DNA from: Streptomyces sp. SPB162
Lineage (GTDB): Bacteria > Actinomycetota > Actinomycetes > Streptomycetales > Streptomycetaceae
DNA: 64,000 nucleotides
Assembly (NCBI RefSeq): GCF_029504575.1
Contig: NZ_JAQFII010000001.1
Location: 2,268,501-2,332,500 of the forward strand
Reading direction: 5' to 3'
Below, one piece after another: positions 8,300 to 17,361 of the stretch. A program made the position numbers and the translations under genes. The notes under the pieces are model-generated. The model had not been told where the DNA came from and did not search any database. It saw only the letters and a program-made list of their open reading frames with translations. Numbering within the stretch: the stretch's first letter is position 1; every line of letters starts with the position of its first letter.

Positions 8300-9292
8300 A
8301 TGACGACGACGATGCGAACCGAACCCGCGGTGCGGTTCTCGGGGGCGGTCAAGGCCTTCGGGAACGTCCGCGCCGTGGACGGGATGGACCTGGAGATCCA
8401 GCGGGGCGAGGCCGTGGCGCTGTTGGGCCGCAACGGGGCCGGGAAGTCCACCGCGATCGGCCTGCTGCTGGGGCTGGACACGCCGGACGCGGGCGAGGTG
8501 CGGCTCTTCGGGGGGCCGCCGGAGCGGGCCGTGCGCCAGGGCCGGGTCGGCGCGATGCTGCAGGACGGCCGGCCGGTGCCGCGCGTCACCGTGCGCGAAC
8601 TCGTCACGTTCGTGGCCAGGGCGTACCCCGCGCCGATGCCCGTGGACGAGGCCCTGGAGCTGGCCGGCCTCACCGCTCTCGCCCGCCGCCGGGTCGACCG
8701 GATCTCCGGCGGCCAGGCCCAGCGGGTGCGCTTCGCGGTGGCGCTGGCCGGGAACCCGGAGCTGCTGGTGCTCGACGAGCCGACCGCCGCACTCGACGTC
8801 GAGGCGCGGCGCGCCTTCTGGGACTCGATGCGCGGGTACGCCCGGCGCGGCAACACCGTGCTGTTCTCCACCCACTACCTGCAGGAGGCGGACGAGAACG
8901 CCGACCGGATCGTGGTCGTCGACCGGGGCCGGATCGCCGCCGACGGCAGCGGTGAGCGGATCAAGTCCGCGGCCGGCGGCAACCTGGTCAGCATCGACCT
9001 GGCCGGCGCCGGCTCCGCCGGCCTGCGGCTGCTCCCCGGCGTGACCGCCGTCGAGATCCGCGGCGACCGGGCGCGGCTGCGGACCAGCGACTCCGACGCC
9101 ACCGTGATGGCCCTCGCCGAGCGCGGCGCCGTCCGCGGGCTCGAAGTGACGGCGGCCAGCCTGGAGGACGCGTTCCTCGCCCTCACCGACACGCACGACT
9201 CCCCCACCGGCACACCCGACTCGGCCCCCACGCACGCACCCGAATCCCGCACCGACACGCGCGACTCGGCCCGTACCAAGGAGACGATCTGA
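8300..9292 (+). CDS. ABC exporter ATP-binding protein
   Basis: The 330-residue ATPase has Walker A GRNGAGKST at 43-51, signature SGGQAQR, Walker B LLVLDEPT and an H-loop STHYL, so it is an intact type-2 (DrrA-like) exporter ATPase. A 35-residue C-terminal tail of imperfect Asp-Ser/Thr-Pro repeats is unusual. ATG 8300 has no Shine-Dalgarno sequence; TACCGT (8287-8292) seven bases before it could be a -10 box, so a leaderless message is possible. The stop overlaps the next ATG by one base. Permease, kinase and regulator follow in one operon, the arrangement of DesK/R-type systems that sense membrane state and control a linked exporter. Substrate unknown. Confidence 0.9.
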   Translation: MTTTMRTEPAVRFSGAVKAFGNVRAVDGMDLEIQRGEAVALLGRNGAGKSTAIGLLLGLDTPDAGEVRLFGGPPERAVRQGRVGAMLQDGRPVPRVTVRELVTFVARAYPAPMPVDEALELAGLTALARRRVDRISGGQAQRVRFAVALAGNPELLVLDEPTAALDVEARRAFWDSMRGYARRGNTVLFSTHYLQEADENADRIVVVDRGRIAADGSGERIKSAAGGNLVSIDLAGAGSAGLRLLPGVTAVEIRGDRARLRTSDSDATVMALAERGAVRGLEVTAASLEDAFLALTDTHDSPTGTPDSAPTHAPESRTDTRDSARTKETI

Positions 9293-10026
9293 TGCCCGTC
9301 ATCGTGGAGTACGTCAAGTTCGAGGTGCGTCGCGCGCTGCGCGATCCCGGGTTCGTGATGTTCGGCGTCGGCATGCCGCTGGTGATGTACCTGCTCTTCA
9401 CCAACCTGGGCGTCAGCGGCGACGACAAGGACGACTACGCCGCCTACTCGATGATCGGCATGGCCGCGTACGGCGCGCTCGGTGCGGCGATCGGCACCGG
9501 GACCGGCGTCGCGGAGGACAAGGGTCTGGGCTGGCTGCGGCAGTTGCGGGTCACCCCGATGAGCCCGCTGCAGGTCGTGGTGGGCCGTGCCCTCACCGGC
9601 TCGGTGACCGTGCTCCCGGCGATCGGCGCGGTGCTGCTGGCCGGCGCGCTGATCAACGGGGTGAGCCTGGCGGCCTGGCAATGGGTCGCGGCGGCCGCGC
9701 TGCTGTGGCTCGGCACCATCCCCTTCACCCTGCTCGGCCTGGGCAACGGCTACGGCCTGACGGCGCAGACCACCGGACTGGCCAACACGGCCTGCATGAT
9801 CGCCCTCGCGGTGATCGGCGGCCTGTGGTTCCCGACCTCGCTCTTCCCCGGATGGCTGGCCGCGATCTCGCGCTGGACGCCCACGGCCCGCTTCGGCGAC
9901 CTCGGGTGGAGCGTCGTCGCCGGACACGCCCCGGGAGCCGGCACGGTGGCGGTGCTCGGCGGATGGCTGCTGCTCTTCGGCGGATACGCCGTCCTCTCTT
10001 ACCGCCGGGGGGCGCGTACCGCATGA
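9292..10026 (+). CDS. ABC-2 type exporter permease
   Basis: The 244-residue membrane protein has about six hydrophobic helices and the ABC-2 layout, with a short cytoplasmic N-terminus (VEYVKFEVRRALRDPGF) before the first helix. Lengths and order match DrrB-like permeases. It pairs with the ATPase immediately upstream, whose stop codon overlaps its ATG, so the two subunits are probably made together. The histidine kinase ATG in turn overlaps this stop. Substrate cannot be told from sequence; such permeases export lipids, drugs or peptides. Confidence 0.9.
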   Translation: MPVIVEYVKFEVRRALRDPGFVMFGVGMPLVMYLLFTNLGVSGDDKDDYAAYSMIGMAAYGALGAAIGTGTGVAEDKGLGWLRQLRVTPMSPLQVVVGRALTGSVTVLPAIGAVLLAGALINGVSLAAWQWVAAAALLWLGTIPFTLLGLGNGYGLTAQTTGLANTACMIALAVIGGLWFPTSLFPGWLAAISRWTPTARFGDLGWSVVAGHAPGAGTVAVLGGWLLLFGGYAVLSYRRGARTA

Positions 10027-11279
10027 TGTGGGCTGATCGTGGCACGGGCGGGACGACGGGGAGCGGAACGGGCATGGTCGACATGTGGGGGTTGCGGGCC
10101 TGGGGTCGGCGGGGCGGCTGCGGCGAGGGCGGGCCCCGGGACTTCGGCGAGGAGATCGACCGGATGAAGGGCCCGGACGGCGGGTCGCTCATCCCCTGGC
10201 TGCTGATGGCCAGCGGACCCGCCGTCGACGTGGCCAAGGACCAGGTGGCGCACCCCTGGCTGGCCGGCACCGGTCTCGCCGTCTTCTGCGTCCTGTACGT
10301 CTGCGCCGTCCGCTCCGGTTTCAGCGACCGCTACAAGGGCGGTCCGGTGCCGGTCCGGCTGCTGATCGCCCAGGCCGCCGTCACCTTGGCCCTCACCCTC
10401 GCCTACGGCGGCAACTGGCTGCTGCTCTTCCCGCTGCTGTCGCTGGCGTGCGGCGTCAGCGCCCGCGGCCGCCGGCTGGGCATGGTCCTGATCGGGCTCA
10501 GCGTCTCCAGCGGCGTGATCAGCGGGATGGTGCACCACGAGAGCTTCTGGAACACCGCGACCCTCTCCTACGGCACCTTCCTGTCCGGCCTGGTCGTCTC
10601 CGTGATCCTCACCCTCTTCGACGCCGTCCACATGCTCAAGGCCACCCGTCAGGAACTGGCGCGCAGCGCGGTGGCGGAGGAGCGGATGCGCTTCTCCCGC
10701 GATCTGCACGACCTGCTCGGCCACACGCTCTCCGTCATCGTGGTCAAGTCCGAGGCCGCCCGCCGGCTGGCGCCGCGCGACATGGACGCCGCGCTCACCC
10801 AGGTCGCCGACATCGAGGCGGTCGGCCGGCAGGCCCTCACCGAGATCCGCGAGGCCGTCACCGGCTACCGCGAGGGCAGCCTGGCCACCGAACTGGACCG
10901 GGCGCGCTCCGCGCTGTCCGCCTCCGACATCGAGGTCGTCGTCCGGGAGTCCGGGCCGCCGCTGCCCCCACAGGCCGAGGCGCTGCTGGGCTGGGTGGTC
11001 CGCGAGGGCGTCACCAACGTCGTACGGCACAGCGGCGCTTCCTCGTGCGAGATCGAACTGCGCTCCGCCGGCGGGAAGGCCCGCCTGACGATCACCGACA
11101 ACGGCTCCGGCGTAAACTCGGCGGCGGCCGCCACCACGGCGCACCGCATCGGCACCGGCCTCAAGGGCCTGTCGGAACGGCTCGCCGCGGCCGGCGGCTC
11201 CCTGGACTCGGGCCCGGCGCAGCGCCGCGGCTTCCAGGTGACCGCGGAACTGCCCGTCGAGGAGGAATACGCCGCATGA
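10023..11279 (+). CDS. DesK-type sensor histidine kinase
   Basis: The 418-residue protein has a short basic N-terminus, four to six membrane helices (about residues 55-195), then a HisKA_3 dimerisation helix with the phospho-accepting histidine in RFSRDLHDLLGHTLS and an ATPase domain with EGVTNVVRHS and DNGSG. This is the NarL/DesK class. ATG 10023 overlaps the permease stop as ATGATGA; a second ATG follows at once and another lies at 10074. Its partner is the response regulator whose ATG overlaps this stop. With only short loops between helices it probably senses a membrane condition and controls the adjacent exporter. Confidence 0.88.
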   Translation: MMWADRGTGGTTGSGTGMVDMWGLRAWGRRGGCGEGGPRDFGEEIDRMKGPDGGSLIPWLLMASGPAVDVAKDQVAHPWLAGTGLAVFCVLYVCAVRSGFSDRYKGGPVPVRLLIAQAAVTLALTLAYGGNWLLLFPLLSLACGVSARGRRLGMVLIGLSVSSGVISGMVHHESFWNTATLSYGTFLSGLVVSVILTLFDAVHMLKATRQELARSAVAEERMRFSRDLHDLLGHTLSVIVVKSEAARRLAPRDMDAALTQVADIEAVGRQALTEIREAVTGYREGSLATELDRARSALSASDIEVVVRESGPPLPPQAEALLGWVVREGVTNVVRHSGASSCEIELRSAGGKARLTITDNGSGVNSAAAATTAHRIGTGLKGLSERLAAAGGSLDSGPAQRRGFQVTAELPVEEEYAA

Positions 11280-11890
11280 CCGACCCGATCCGGGTACTGC
11301 TGGCTGAGGACCAGGGCATGATGCGGGGCGCGCTGGCGCTCCTCCTGGACCTGGAGGACGACATCGAGGTCGTCGCCCAGGTTGCGGCCGGCGACCTGAT
11401 CGTCGGGGCGGCGCTCGCCGCCCGGCCGGACATCGCGCTGCTCGACATCGAACTCCCCGGCCGCAGCGGGCTGGACGCCGCCGCGGACCTGCGCGAGCAG
11501 CTGCCCTCCTGCCGGGTGCTGATACTCACGACGTTCGGACGGCCGGGCTATCTGCGCCGGGCGATGGAGGCGGGCGCCGCCGGCTTCCTCGTCAAGGACG
11601 GACCGGTCGAGGACCTGGCGGGCGCCATCCGCCGCGTCCTGGCCGGCGAACGCGTCGTCGACCCGGCCCTCGCGGCGGCCGCCCTGAGCGCCGGGCCCAG
11701 CCCCCTCACCGCACGGGAGCGGGACGTGCTCAACGCGGCCGCCGACGGGGCCACCGTCTCCGACATCGCGGGCAAACTCCACCTGTCGGAGTCCACCGTC
11801 CGCAACTACCTCTCCGCGGCGATCGGCAAGACCGGCACCCGCAACCGCATGGAGGCGGTCCGCTCGGCCCGCCGGAGCGGCTGGCTGTAG
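11276..11890 (+). CDS. NarL/LuxR-family response regulator
   Basis: The 204-residue regulator has a receiver domain with the acidic pair in LLAEDQ, the phospho-acceptor Asp in ALLDIELPG and the conserved Lys in GFLVKD, followed by a LuxR-type helix-turn-helix (TVSDIAGKLHLSESTVRNYLSAA). The ATG overlaps the kinase stop (ATGA), so the pair is cotranslated. It most likely controls the four-gene ABC-exporter operon in which it sits. All receiver residues are intact, unlike the atypical AmfR at 27068, which shares the same overall fold. Confidence 0.93.
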   Translation: MTDPIRVLLAEDQGMMRGALALLLDLEDDIEVVAQVAAGDLIVGAALAARPDIALLDIELPGRSGLDAAADLREQLPSCRVLILTTFGRPGYLRRAMEAGAAGFLVKDGPVEDLAGAIRRVLAGERVVDPALAAAALSAGPSPLTARERDVLNAAADGATVSDIAGKLHLSESTVRNYLSAAIGKTGTRNRMEAVRSARRSGWL

Positions 11891-11942
11891 CGCTGACGGC
11901 GCCTGCGGACGGGCCGGTTCGGCCCGCCCGGCAGGGGCCGGT

Positions 11943-12890
11943 TCAGCTCGCCCGGGAGAGCCACGCGGTGGCGTTCAGGGCGAGGGCCGCGTTGGTGGCG
12001 GTGGAGTCGTTCCAGCCGTCGTAGAGGGTGTTGCCGGACTGGCCGGTGCCGTCGTCGATCGGGGAGCTGTCGCCCCAGACCGCGACCCGGCCGCTACCGA
12101 AGGTGCTGGTGGCGAAGAACGCGCCGGTGGTGCCGGTGGAGCTGTAACCGGTGCGCCAGAGCAGGCCCCTGACGGCGGGGTTGTCGGCCGGCTTGAGGGT
12201 GAAGGTGGTGCCGCTGGCGATCAGGCTCTTGGTCACCTTGCCGAAGGTTCCGTTCAGCACCGGGTTGGCGCTGTCGTTGATCGCCGCCGGGTGGTCGGAG
12301 CTGATGCTCAGCTTGTCGACGGAGAAGCCGAACGGGTCGGTGCTGTCCACCGTGTTGTTCGTCATCAGATCGTTGATGATCTTCACGGCGTCGGCGCCGT
12401 CGTTGTTGCGGTCGGCGCCGGTGTGGTCCGAGATCAGGAAGAGGCCGCCGCCGTGCTGCACGAACGTCATCACGGCGGTCTTCTCCGCGGCGGTGAGCAG
12501 GACGTTGGGTTCCGGCAGCACGAAGGTGTCGAAGTTCGCGAGGTCCGTCGTGGCGGACGTCCCGTACGTGATCCGGCCCCCCGCGGGCAGTGTCTTGAGC
12601 GAGTATCCGCCGGTCTTCTGCAGCGCCACGCCCCAGGACGAGAGGGCGCCGGTCCAGTCCTTGTCTGACTTGGGTGCCGCGTTCTGGCCCAGCGGGTCGG
12701 GCTGGCTGGTGCCGATGATCCAGTCGGCGTTGCCCGCCGTCTCGGCGTGCGCGTTGTCGAACAGGACGCGGTGGGGGGTGGCCGCGTGGGCGCCGTGGGC
12801 GGTCGCCGTCTGGACGACGGTGCCCGCGGTGAGGGCGCCGAGGACGGCGAGGGCGCTGGTGAAACGTCGGGACCTGCTGTTGCGGAGCAT
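11943..12890 (-). CDS. Secreted hydrolase-like protein (GATase/ThuA-like fold)
   Basis: The 315-residue precursor has a classical signal peptide: basic MLRNSRSRRF, a hydrophobic stretch, and cleavage near AHGAHAATP at about residue 38. The mature part begins HRVLFDNAHAETAGNADWIIG and contains FDTFVLPEPN, VQHGGGLFLISDH and VAVWGDSSP, the pattern of secreted class I glutamine-amidotransferase-like or DUF4350-type domains that often bind or cut sugars. No catalytic triad can be assigned with confidence. GGAGG is well placed before the ATG. It is convergent with the response regulator. Probably an extracellular enzyme of unknown substrate. Confidence 0.75.
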   Translation of the reverse strand: MLRNSRSRRFTSALAVLGALTAGTVVQTATAHGAHAATPHRVLFDNAHAETAGNADWIIGTSQPDPLGQNAAPKSDKDWTGALSSWGVALQKTGGYSLKTLPAGGRITYGTSATTDLANFDTFVLPEPNVLLTAAEKTAVMTFVQHGGGLFLISDHTGADRNNDGADAVKIINDLMTNNTVDSTDPFGFSVDKLSISSDHPAAINDSANPVLNGTFGKVTKSLIASGTTFTLKPADNPAVRGLLWRTGYSSTGTTGAFFATSTFGSGRVAVWGDSSPIDDGTGQSGNTLYDGWNDSTATNAALALNATAWLSRAS

Positions 12891-13067
12891 CGGGCGTACC
12901 TCCGTGGGGGGGTGGGAGAGGTCGTGCGGCCGCCCAGTCTGCGCGCGTAGAACGTCGTGTGGGGAACGACCGGGCAACGCACCATTGAACGGTACATGCC
13001 ACGCTCGCCCCCAACAACGGCCCCTGCGCCCCGGCCGGGGCGGCCGCCCCCACCCGGCGCCCCCAAC

Positions 13068-13140
13068 CGCCGTCCCGGTCAACCGCCGTCCCGGGCGCCC
13101 GCCGTCCCGGTCAGCCGCCGTCCCGGTCAGCCGCCGGGCC
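13068..13140. repeat. Tandem GC repeat, about 16-base unit CCGCCGTCCCGGTCAG
   Basis: Four to five copies of a CCGCCGTCCCGGTCA(A/G) unit, one of them altered to a CGGGCGC variant, lie between the secreted protein gene and the thiolase and run into the 3' end of the thiolase gene. It is probably slippage-derived; a termination role is possible. Confidence 0.6.
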
Positions 13141-14329
13141 GCCGCAGCAGGGTGACGACGGCGGCGCCGCCCAGCCCGATGTTGTGCGCGAGACCGACCC
13201 CGGCCCCCTCGACCTGCCGCGCTCCCGCCTCGCCCCGCAGCTGCCAGACCAGTTCGGCGGCCTGGGCGAGGCCGGTGGCGCCGAGCGGGTGGCCCTTGGA
13301 GATCAGACCGCCCGACGGGTTGACGACCCAGCGGCCGCCGTACGTGGTGGCGCCGTCGCCGATGAGCTTGCCGGACTCCCCTTCCCCGCACATGCCCAGC
13401 GCCTCGTACGTCAGCAACTCGTTGATGGAGAAGCAGTCATGGAGCTCGATGACGTCGACGTCCTCGATCCCGAGCCCGGACTGCTCGTAGACCGCGTGCG
13501 CCGCCGCCCGCGACATGGGCTTGCCCACCACGTCGATGCACGAGCCCGACGAGAAGCTCTCGCCGGTGTCGGTGGTCATCGCCTGACCGGCGATCTCCAC
13601 CGCCCGGTCCGCCAGACCGTGCTCGCGTACGAAGCGCTCCGAGACCACCACCGCGGCGGCAGCACCGTCCGAGGTCGGTGAGCACTGCAATTTGGTCAGC
13701 GGGGCGTGGATGGTCCTGGCGGCGAGGATCTCCTCGACGGTGTGGACGTCCTGGAACTGGGCGTTGGGGTTGTTCGCCGAGTGACCGTGGTTCTTCGCAC
13801 CGACCCCCGCCAACTGCTCCGCCGTCGTGCCGTACCGCTCCATGTGCTCCCGTGCGGCGTTGCCGAAGATCTGGGCGGTCGGCGGGGTCATCTCGAAGCC
13901 GTGCCCGGCCGCCATCACCCCGTAGTGCCGGGCGACGGGCGAGGTCGCGAAATCTCCGCCGCTCGAACCGGCGCCCAGCGCGCCCTTGGTCATCTTCTCG
14001 AAGCCGAGCGCCAGCACGCAGTCGTTGAGGCCGCCCGCCACGAACTGCCGGGCCATCATCAGCGCGGTGGACCCCGTGGCGCAGTTGTTGTTGACGTTGT
14101 AGACCGGCACCCCGCTGAGTCCCAGTTCGTAGACCGCCCGCTGGCCGGCCGTCGACGCCTGGTAGCAGTACCCGACCGGCACCTGCTCCACGAGGTCGTA
14201 GGGGATCCCGGCGTCGGCCAGGGCCGCGGTGCCCGCTTCCTTCGCCATGTCCCAGTACTGCCAGTCGCGGGTCTCGGGCTTCTCGAACTTCGTCATGCCG
14301 ACGCCGACGACGAAGACCTTGCTGGTCAT
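13127..14329 (-). CDS. SCPx-type thiolase (lipid-transfer protein family)
   Basis: The 400-residue thiolase aligns in detail with the thiolase domain of peroxisomal sterol carrier protein X: start [11 protein letters not shown], nucleophile C83 in [13 protein letters not shown], then [37 protein letters not shown] and [18 protein letters not shown]. It lacks the C-terminal SCP2 lipid-binding domain. In animals this enzyme thiolyses 3-ketoacyl-CoA of bile-acid side chains; bacterial homologues (Ltp) act on steroid side chains as thiolases or aldol-lyases. The ATG follows AAGGAG. It is 58 bases downstream of the double acyl-CoA dehydrogenase and shares its KstR-type operator, which supports a side-chain degradation role. 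Confidence 0.9.
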   Translation of the reverse strand: MTSKVFVVGVGMTKFEKPETRDWQYWDMAKEAGTAALADAGIPYDLVEQVPVGYCYQASTAGQRAVYELGLSGVPVYNVNNNCATGSTALMMARQFVAGGLNDCVLALGFEKMTKGALGAGSSGGDFATSPVARHYGVMAAGHGFEMTPPTAQIFGNAAREHMERYGTTAEQLAGVGAKNHGHSANNPNAQFQDVHTVEEILAARTIHAPLTKLQCSPTSDGAAAAVVVSERFVREHGLADRAVEIAGQAMTTDTGESFSSGSCIDVVGKPMSRAAAHAVYEQSGLGIEDVDVIELHDCFSINELLTYEALGMCGEGESGKLIGDGATTYGGRWVVNPSGGLISKGHPLGATGLAQAAELVWQLRGEAGARQVEGAGVGLAHNIGLGGAAVVTLLRRPGG

Positions 14330-14387
14330 ACGTACTCCTTCGGTCACAGGTCCGGACGGGGATTCGGTCACGGGGAAGGGCGGGAAT

Positions 14388-16514
14388 TCAGTCACGGGGG
14401 AGGCCGAGGATCCGCTCGGCGACGACGTTGAGCTGCACCTGCGTCGTGCCGCCCGCGATGGTCAGGCAGCGCGCCATCAGGAACCCGTGCAGGGCACGTT
14501 CGTCCGTGACGCCCTCCGGGCCGAGCAGTTCCAGCGCCAGTTCGGCGATGCGCTGCTGGTGCGGGGTCTGGACGAGCTTGCGCACCGAGGCGCCGGCGCC
14601 CGGCTCCAGGCCCGACACCTGCTGCAGCGTGGTCCGCAATCCGATGCACGCGAGCGCGTGCGCCTCCACGAGCAGTCCGCCGAGCCGGTCGCGCACCACC
14701 TCGTCCGCGGCGTCGACCCGTCCGATCAGCGCCTCCAGACCGGTGTCGAAGGCCACCTGGTCCGCCATGTGCACCCGCTCGTTGCCGAGCGTGTTCCGGG
14801 CCACGCGCCAGCCGCCGTTCACCTCCCCGACGACGGCGTCCGCCGGCAGCACGACGTTGTCGAAGTACACCTCGTTGAAGAGCGAGTCGCCGGTGATCTC
14901 CTTCAGCGGCCGGATGTCGATGCCGGGCGTGTTCTTCATGTCGACCACGAAGTACGTCAGCCCTTTGTGCTTGGGCGCCGCCGGATCCGTCCTGGCCAGC
15001 AGGATCCCGAAGTCCGACCACTGGGCGGCGGACGTCCACACCTTCTGCCCGTTGACGTTCCACCGGCCGTCCGGCAGCCGCTCCGCCCGGGTCCGCAACG
15101 ACGCCAGGTCGGAGCCCGCGCCCGGCTCCGAGAACAGCTGGCACCACAGCGCCTCACCGCGGAGCGTGCGCGGCACGTAGCGGTCCCGCTGCTCCTGACT
15201 GCCGTGCGCGATCAGGGAGGGCACCACCCACGTGGCGATCCCCAGGTCGCTCACCTTCACCCCGGCCGCCCGCAGTTCCTGCTGCACCACCAGCTGCTGC
15301 ACGGGCCCGGCGCCCAGACCGTACGGGGCCGGGAGGTACGGCGCGGCGTACCCGGTGGGAGCGAGCACCTTGCGCGCGGCGGCCGGATCGAGCCCGGCGG
15401 CTGCCGCCACCACCCCCCGCGCCCGCGTCCGGTGGTCCGCGGCCTCCGGCGGCAGATCGAGCCGCAGTTCCCGGCGGGCCCCCTCCGCCGCCAGCTCGGC
15501 CACCCGCAGCCGGAAGGTGTGTCCCGCCCCGAGCAGCTGCCGGACGGCGGTCGCCCGCCGCAGGTACAGGTGTGCGTCGTGCTCCCAGGTGAAGCCGATG
15601 CCGCCGAGGATCTGGATGCAGTCCTTGGCGCAGCCGAAGGCGGCCTCGATGGCGGCGGCCGCCGCCATCGCGCCCGTCAGTGGCAGGACGTCACGCGCCG
15701 CGTCCCAGGTCAGGGCCCGCGCCTGCTCGACGCGTACGAGCATGTCCGCGCACGCGTGCTTCACCGCCTGGAACTGCCCGATCGGCCGCCCGAACTGCTC
15801 ACGCACCTTCGCGTACCCGGTCGCCGTACGCAGTGCCCAGCCCGCGATCCCGCACGCCTCGGCGGCGAACAGCACCCGCGCCAGGTCCTCCACCGTCCCC
15901 GGCTCGATCCCCAGCACCCGCTCGGGCGGCACGGCCACCCGCCGCGCCACCACCTCGGCGGTGCGCCGCGTCGGGTCGGCCCCGGGCCGCTCGCGCACCT
16001 CCAGCGCCTCGGCGTCCACGGCCATCCACACCGCACCGGCCCGCAGCACGATCAGCCCGGCCTGCGCCCCGCCGAGCACGGGCGGGGCGATGCCGTCCAG
16101 TACGTACCCACCGCCCCCCGACGGCTCGGCCGTCATCGACCCCGCGCCCAGCGCGACGGCCGCGATCCTGCTGCCGTCCACCAGCCCCGGCAGCAGCGCC
16201 TTGCCCTCCGCGGCCCGCGCCAGCACGGCGCCCGCCAGTACGGTCGGCAGGAACGGCCCCGGCAGGCAGGCCGCCCCGAACTCCTCCAGCACGACCGCCA
16301 GATCCAGCAGCCCACCGCCGCCCCCGCCGAACTCCTCCGCCAGATGCACCCCCGGCCATCCCTGCGCGGCGACCTCCCCCCACCACGTCGGCGTGCCGGG
16401 CTCCCCCGTCGCGTCCAGCGCCGCCCGCACGGCTTCGGGAGGCACGTTCCGGGCGACCCACCCGCGGGTGGCCGCCGCCAACTCCTGGTGCTCTTCGGTG
16501 ATTCCGATGCCCAT
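14388..16514 (-). CDS. Double (fused) acyl-CoA dehydrogenase
   Basis: The 708-residue protein holds two acyl-CoA dehydrogenase units in tandem. The N-terminal unit (about 1-360) ends with [15 protein letters not shown] and [15 protein letters not shown]; the C-terminal unit (about 375-708) has [29 protein letters not shown] and [20 protein letters not shown]. In mycobacteria the steroid side-chain dehydrogenases (ChsE type) are alpha2beta2 complexes of two different FadE proteins; here an equivalent pair may be fused. An in-frame ATG at 16541 lies beyond the KstR-type operator and has no ribosome site, so ATG 16514 is chosen. The operator ends only 13 bases upstream, pointing to a very short or absent leader. 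The thiolase follows. Confidence 0.88.
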   Translation of the reverse strand: MGIGITEEHQELAAATRGWVARNVPPEAVRAALDATGEPGTPTWWGEVAAQGWPGVHLAEEFGGGGGGLLDLAVVLEEFGAACLPGPFLPTVLAGAVLARAAEGKALLPGLVDGSRIAAVALGAGSMTAEPSGGGGYVLDGIAPPVLGGAQAGLIVLRAGAVWMAVDAEALEVRERPGADPTRRTAEVVARRVAVPPERVLGIEPGTVEDLARVLFAAEACGIAGWALRTATGYAKVREQFGRPIGQFQAVKHACADMLVRVEQARALTWDAARDVLPLTGAMAAAAAIEAAFGCAKDCIQILGGIGFTWEHDAHLYLRRATAVRQLLGAGHTFRLRVAELAAEGARRELRLDLPPEAADHRTRARGVVAAAAGLDPAAARKVLAPTGYAAPYLPAPYGLGAGPVQQLVVQQELRAAGVKVSDLGIATWVVPSLIAHGSQEQRDRYVPRTLRGEALWCQLFSEPGAGSDLASLRTRAERLPDGRWNVNGQKVWTSAAQWSDFGILLARTDPAAPKHKGLTYFVVDMKNTPGIDIRPLKEITGDSLFNEVYFDNVVLPADAVVGEVNGGWRVARNTLGNERVHMADQVAFDTGLEALIGRVDAADEVVRDRLGGLLVEAHALACIGLRTTLQQVSGLEPGAGASVRKLVQTPHQQRIAELALELLGPEGVTDERALHGFLMARCLTIAGGTTQVQLNVVAERILGLPRD

Positions 16515-16526
16515 GCGGACGGATAC

Positions 16527-16540
16527 TAGAACGTGTTCCA
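16527..16540. promoter_or_regulatory. KstR-type operator 2 (perfect consensus)
   Basis: TAGAACGTGTTCCA matches TNNAACNNGTTNNA at all fixed positions. It lies 13 bases before the start of the double acyl-CoA dehydrogenase gene, where binding would cover the promoter. Confidence 0.75.
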
Positions 16541-16542
16541 TT

Positions 16543-16557
16543 CTGACGGAAGGTCAG
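16543..16557. promoter_or_regulatory. Palindrome CTGACG-GAA-GGTCAG (motif 2, site B)
   Basis: One mismatch from CTGAYG-N3-CRTCAG. It lies two bases from KstR-type operator 2, forming a composite element upstream of the acyl-CoA dehydrogenase gene. Confidence 0.5.
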
Positions 16558-16675
16558 GGATGGGTCCGGCCGCGGCGGGGACCGGGCCGTCCGCCGGACC
16601 CCCGCGCCGCAACCGGCACCCCACCTGGCAGGATGCCCGGACGACCACCCCGTCACGACGAAAGAAGGCGGCGCC

Positions 16676-17323
16676 ATGGCCACCCTGGACCCCAGCCACC
16701 GAGCCGCGTTCGAGGCCGCCAAGGGATTCATGCCGCTCGACGAGGGGCTCGCCCTGCACGCCGCCGCCGGCGACGCAGCCGCGCGCCTGCCCGGCCTGCC
16801 CCTGCTGGAGGTGGGCACGTACTGCGGGCGCTCCACCATCCTGCTGGCCGCCGCGGCCCGGGCGGCCCGGACCGTGGCCGTCACCGTCGACCACCACCGC
16901 GGCAGCGAGGAGCAGCAGCCCGGCTGGGAGTACCACGACAAGGAGCTCGTCGACCCCGAGGTCGGCCTGATGGACACCCTGCCGACGTTCCGGCGGACCC
17001 TGCACGCGGCAGGCCTCGAGGACGACGTCATCGCCGTCGCCGGCCGCTCCCCCCAGGTCGCCGCGGTCTGGGGCAGGCCGGTCGCCCTCGTCTTCATCGA
17101 CGGCGGACACACCGACGAACACGCCACCGCGGACTACGAGGGCTGGGCCCCGCACGTGGCGCCGGACGGCCTGCTCGTGGTGCACGACGTGTTCCCGGAT
17201 CCGGCGGACGGCGGCCAGGCGCCGTACCGGGTGTACCGGCGGGCGCTGGACTCCGGCGCGTTCACGGAGGTCTCCGTGACCCGCTCGCTGCGCGTCCTGC
17301 GGCGTACAGGACCCGGGATCTGA
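16676..17323 (+). CDS. Class I SAM-dependent methyltransferase (Methyltransf_24 type)
   Basis: The 215-residue protein has a Rossmann methyltransferase fold: SAM-binding LLEVGTYCGRSTILLAAAA near residues 40-58, acidic VAVTVDHHRGSEEQ, and the metal/active-site stretch ALVFIDGGHTDEHATADYEGW followed by LLVVHDVFPD. This is the Methyltransf_24 group found beside sugar and secondary-metabolite genes. Substrate is not evident. The start ATG follows GAAGGCGG. It is transcribed away from the acyl-CoA dehydrogenase gene across a 160-base region that contains KstR-type operator 2, so co-regulation is possible but not shown. Confidence 0.85.
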   Translation: MATLDPSHRAAFEAAKGFMPLDEGLALHAAAGDAAARLPGLPLLEVGTYCGRSTILLAAAARAARTVAVTVDHHRGSEEQQPGWEYHDKELVDPEVGLMDTLPTFRRTLHAAGLEDDVIAVAGRSPQVAAVWGRPVALVFIDGGHTDEHATADYEGWAPHVAPDGLLVVHDVFPDPADGGQAPYRVYRRALDSGAFTEVSVTRSLRVLRRTGPGI

Positions 17324-17344
17324 GACGGTCGCCGCCGGTGGCCG

Positions 17345-17361
17345 ATAGCATCGGAACCGTG
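17345..17361 (+). promoter_or_regulatory. Probable leaderless promoter of the amidase gene
   Basis: A TAGCAT -10 box at 17345-17350 stands eight bases before GTG 17359, and TGAGAC about 18 bases further upstream could serve as the -35 box. No Shine-Dalgarno sequence is present, so the message would start at or very near the GTG. Confidence 0.4.

Noticed and set aside
14229-16529. A 766-codon plus-strand frame opposite the double acyl-CoA dehydrogenase
   Set aside because: Rich in Arg, His, Gln and Pro with no domain pattern; the minus strand has complete acyl-CoA dehydrogenase motifs.
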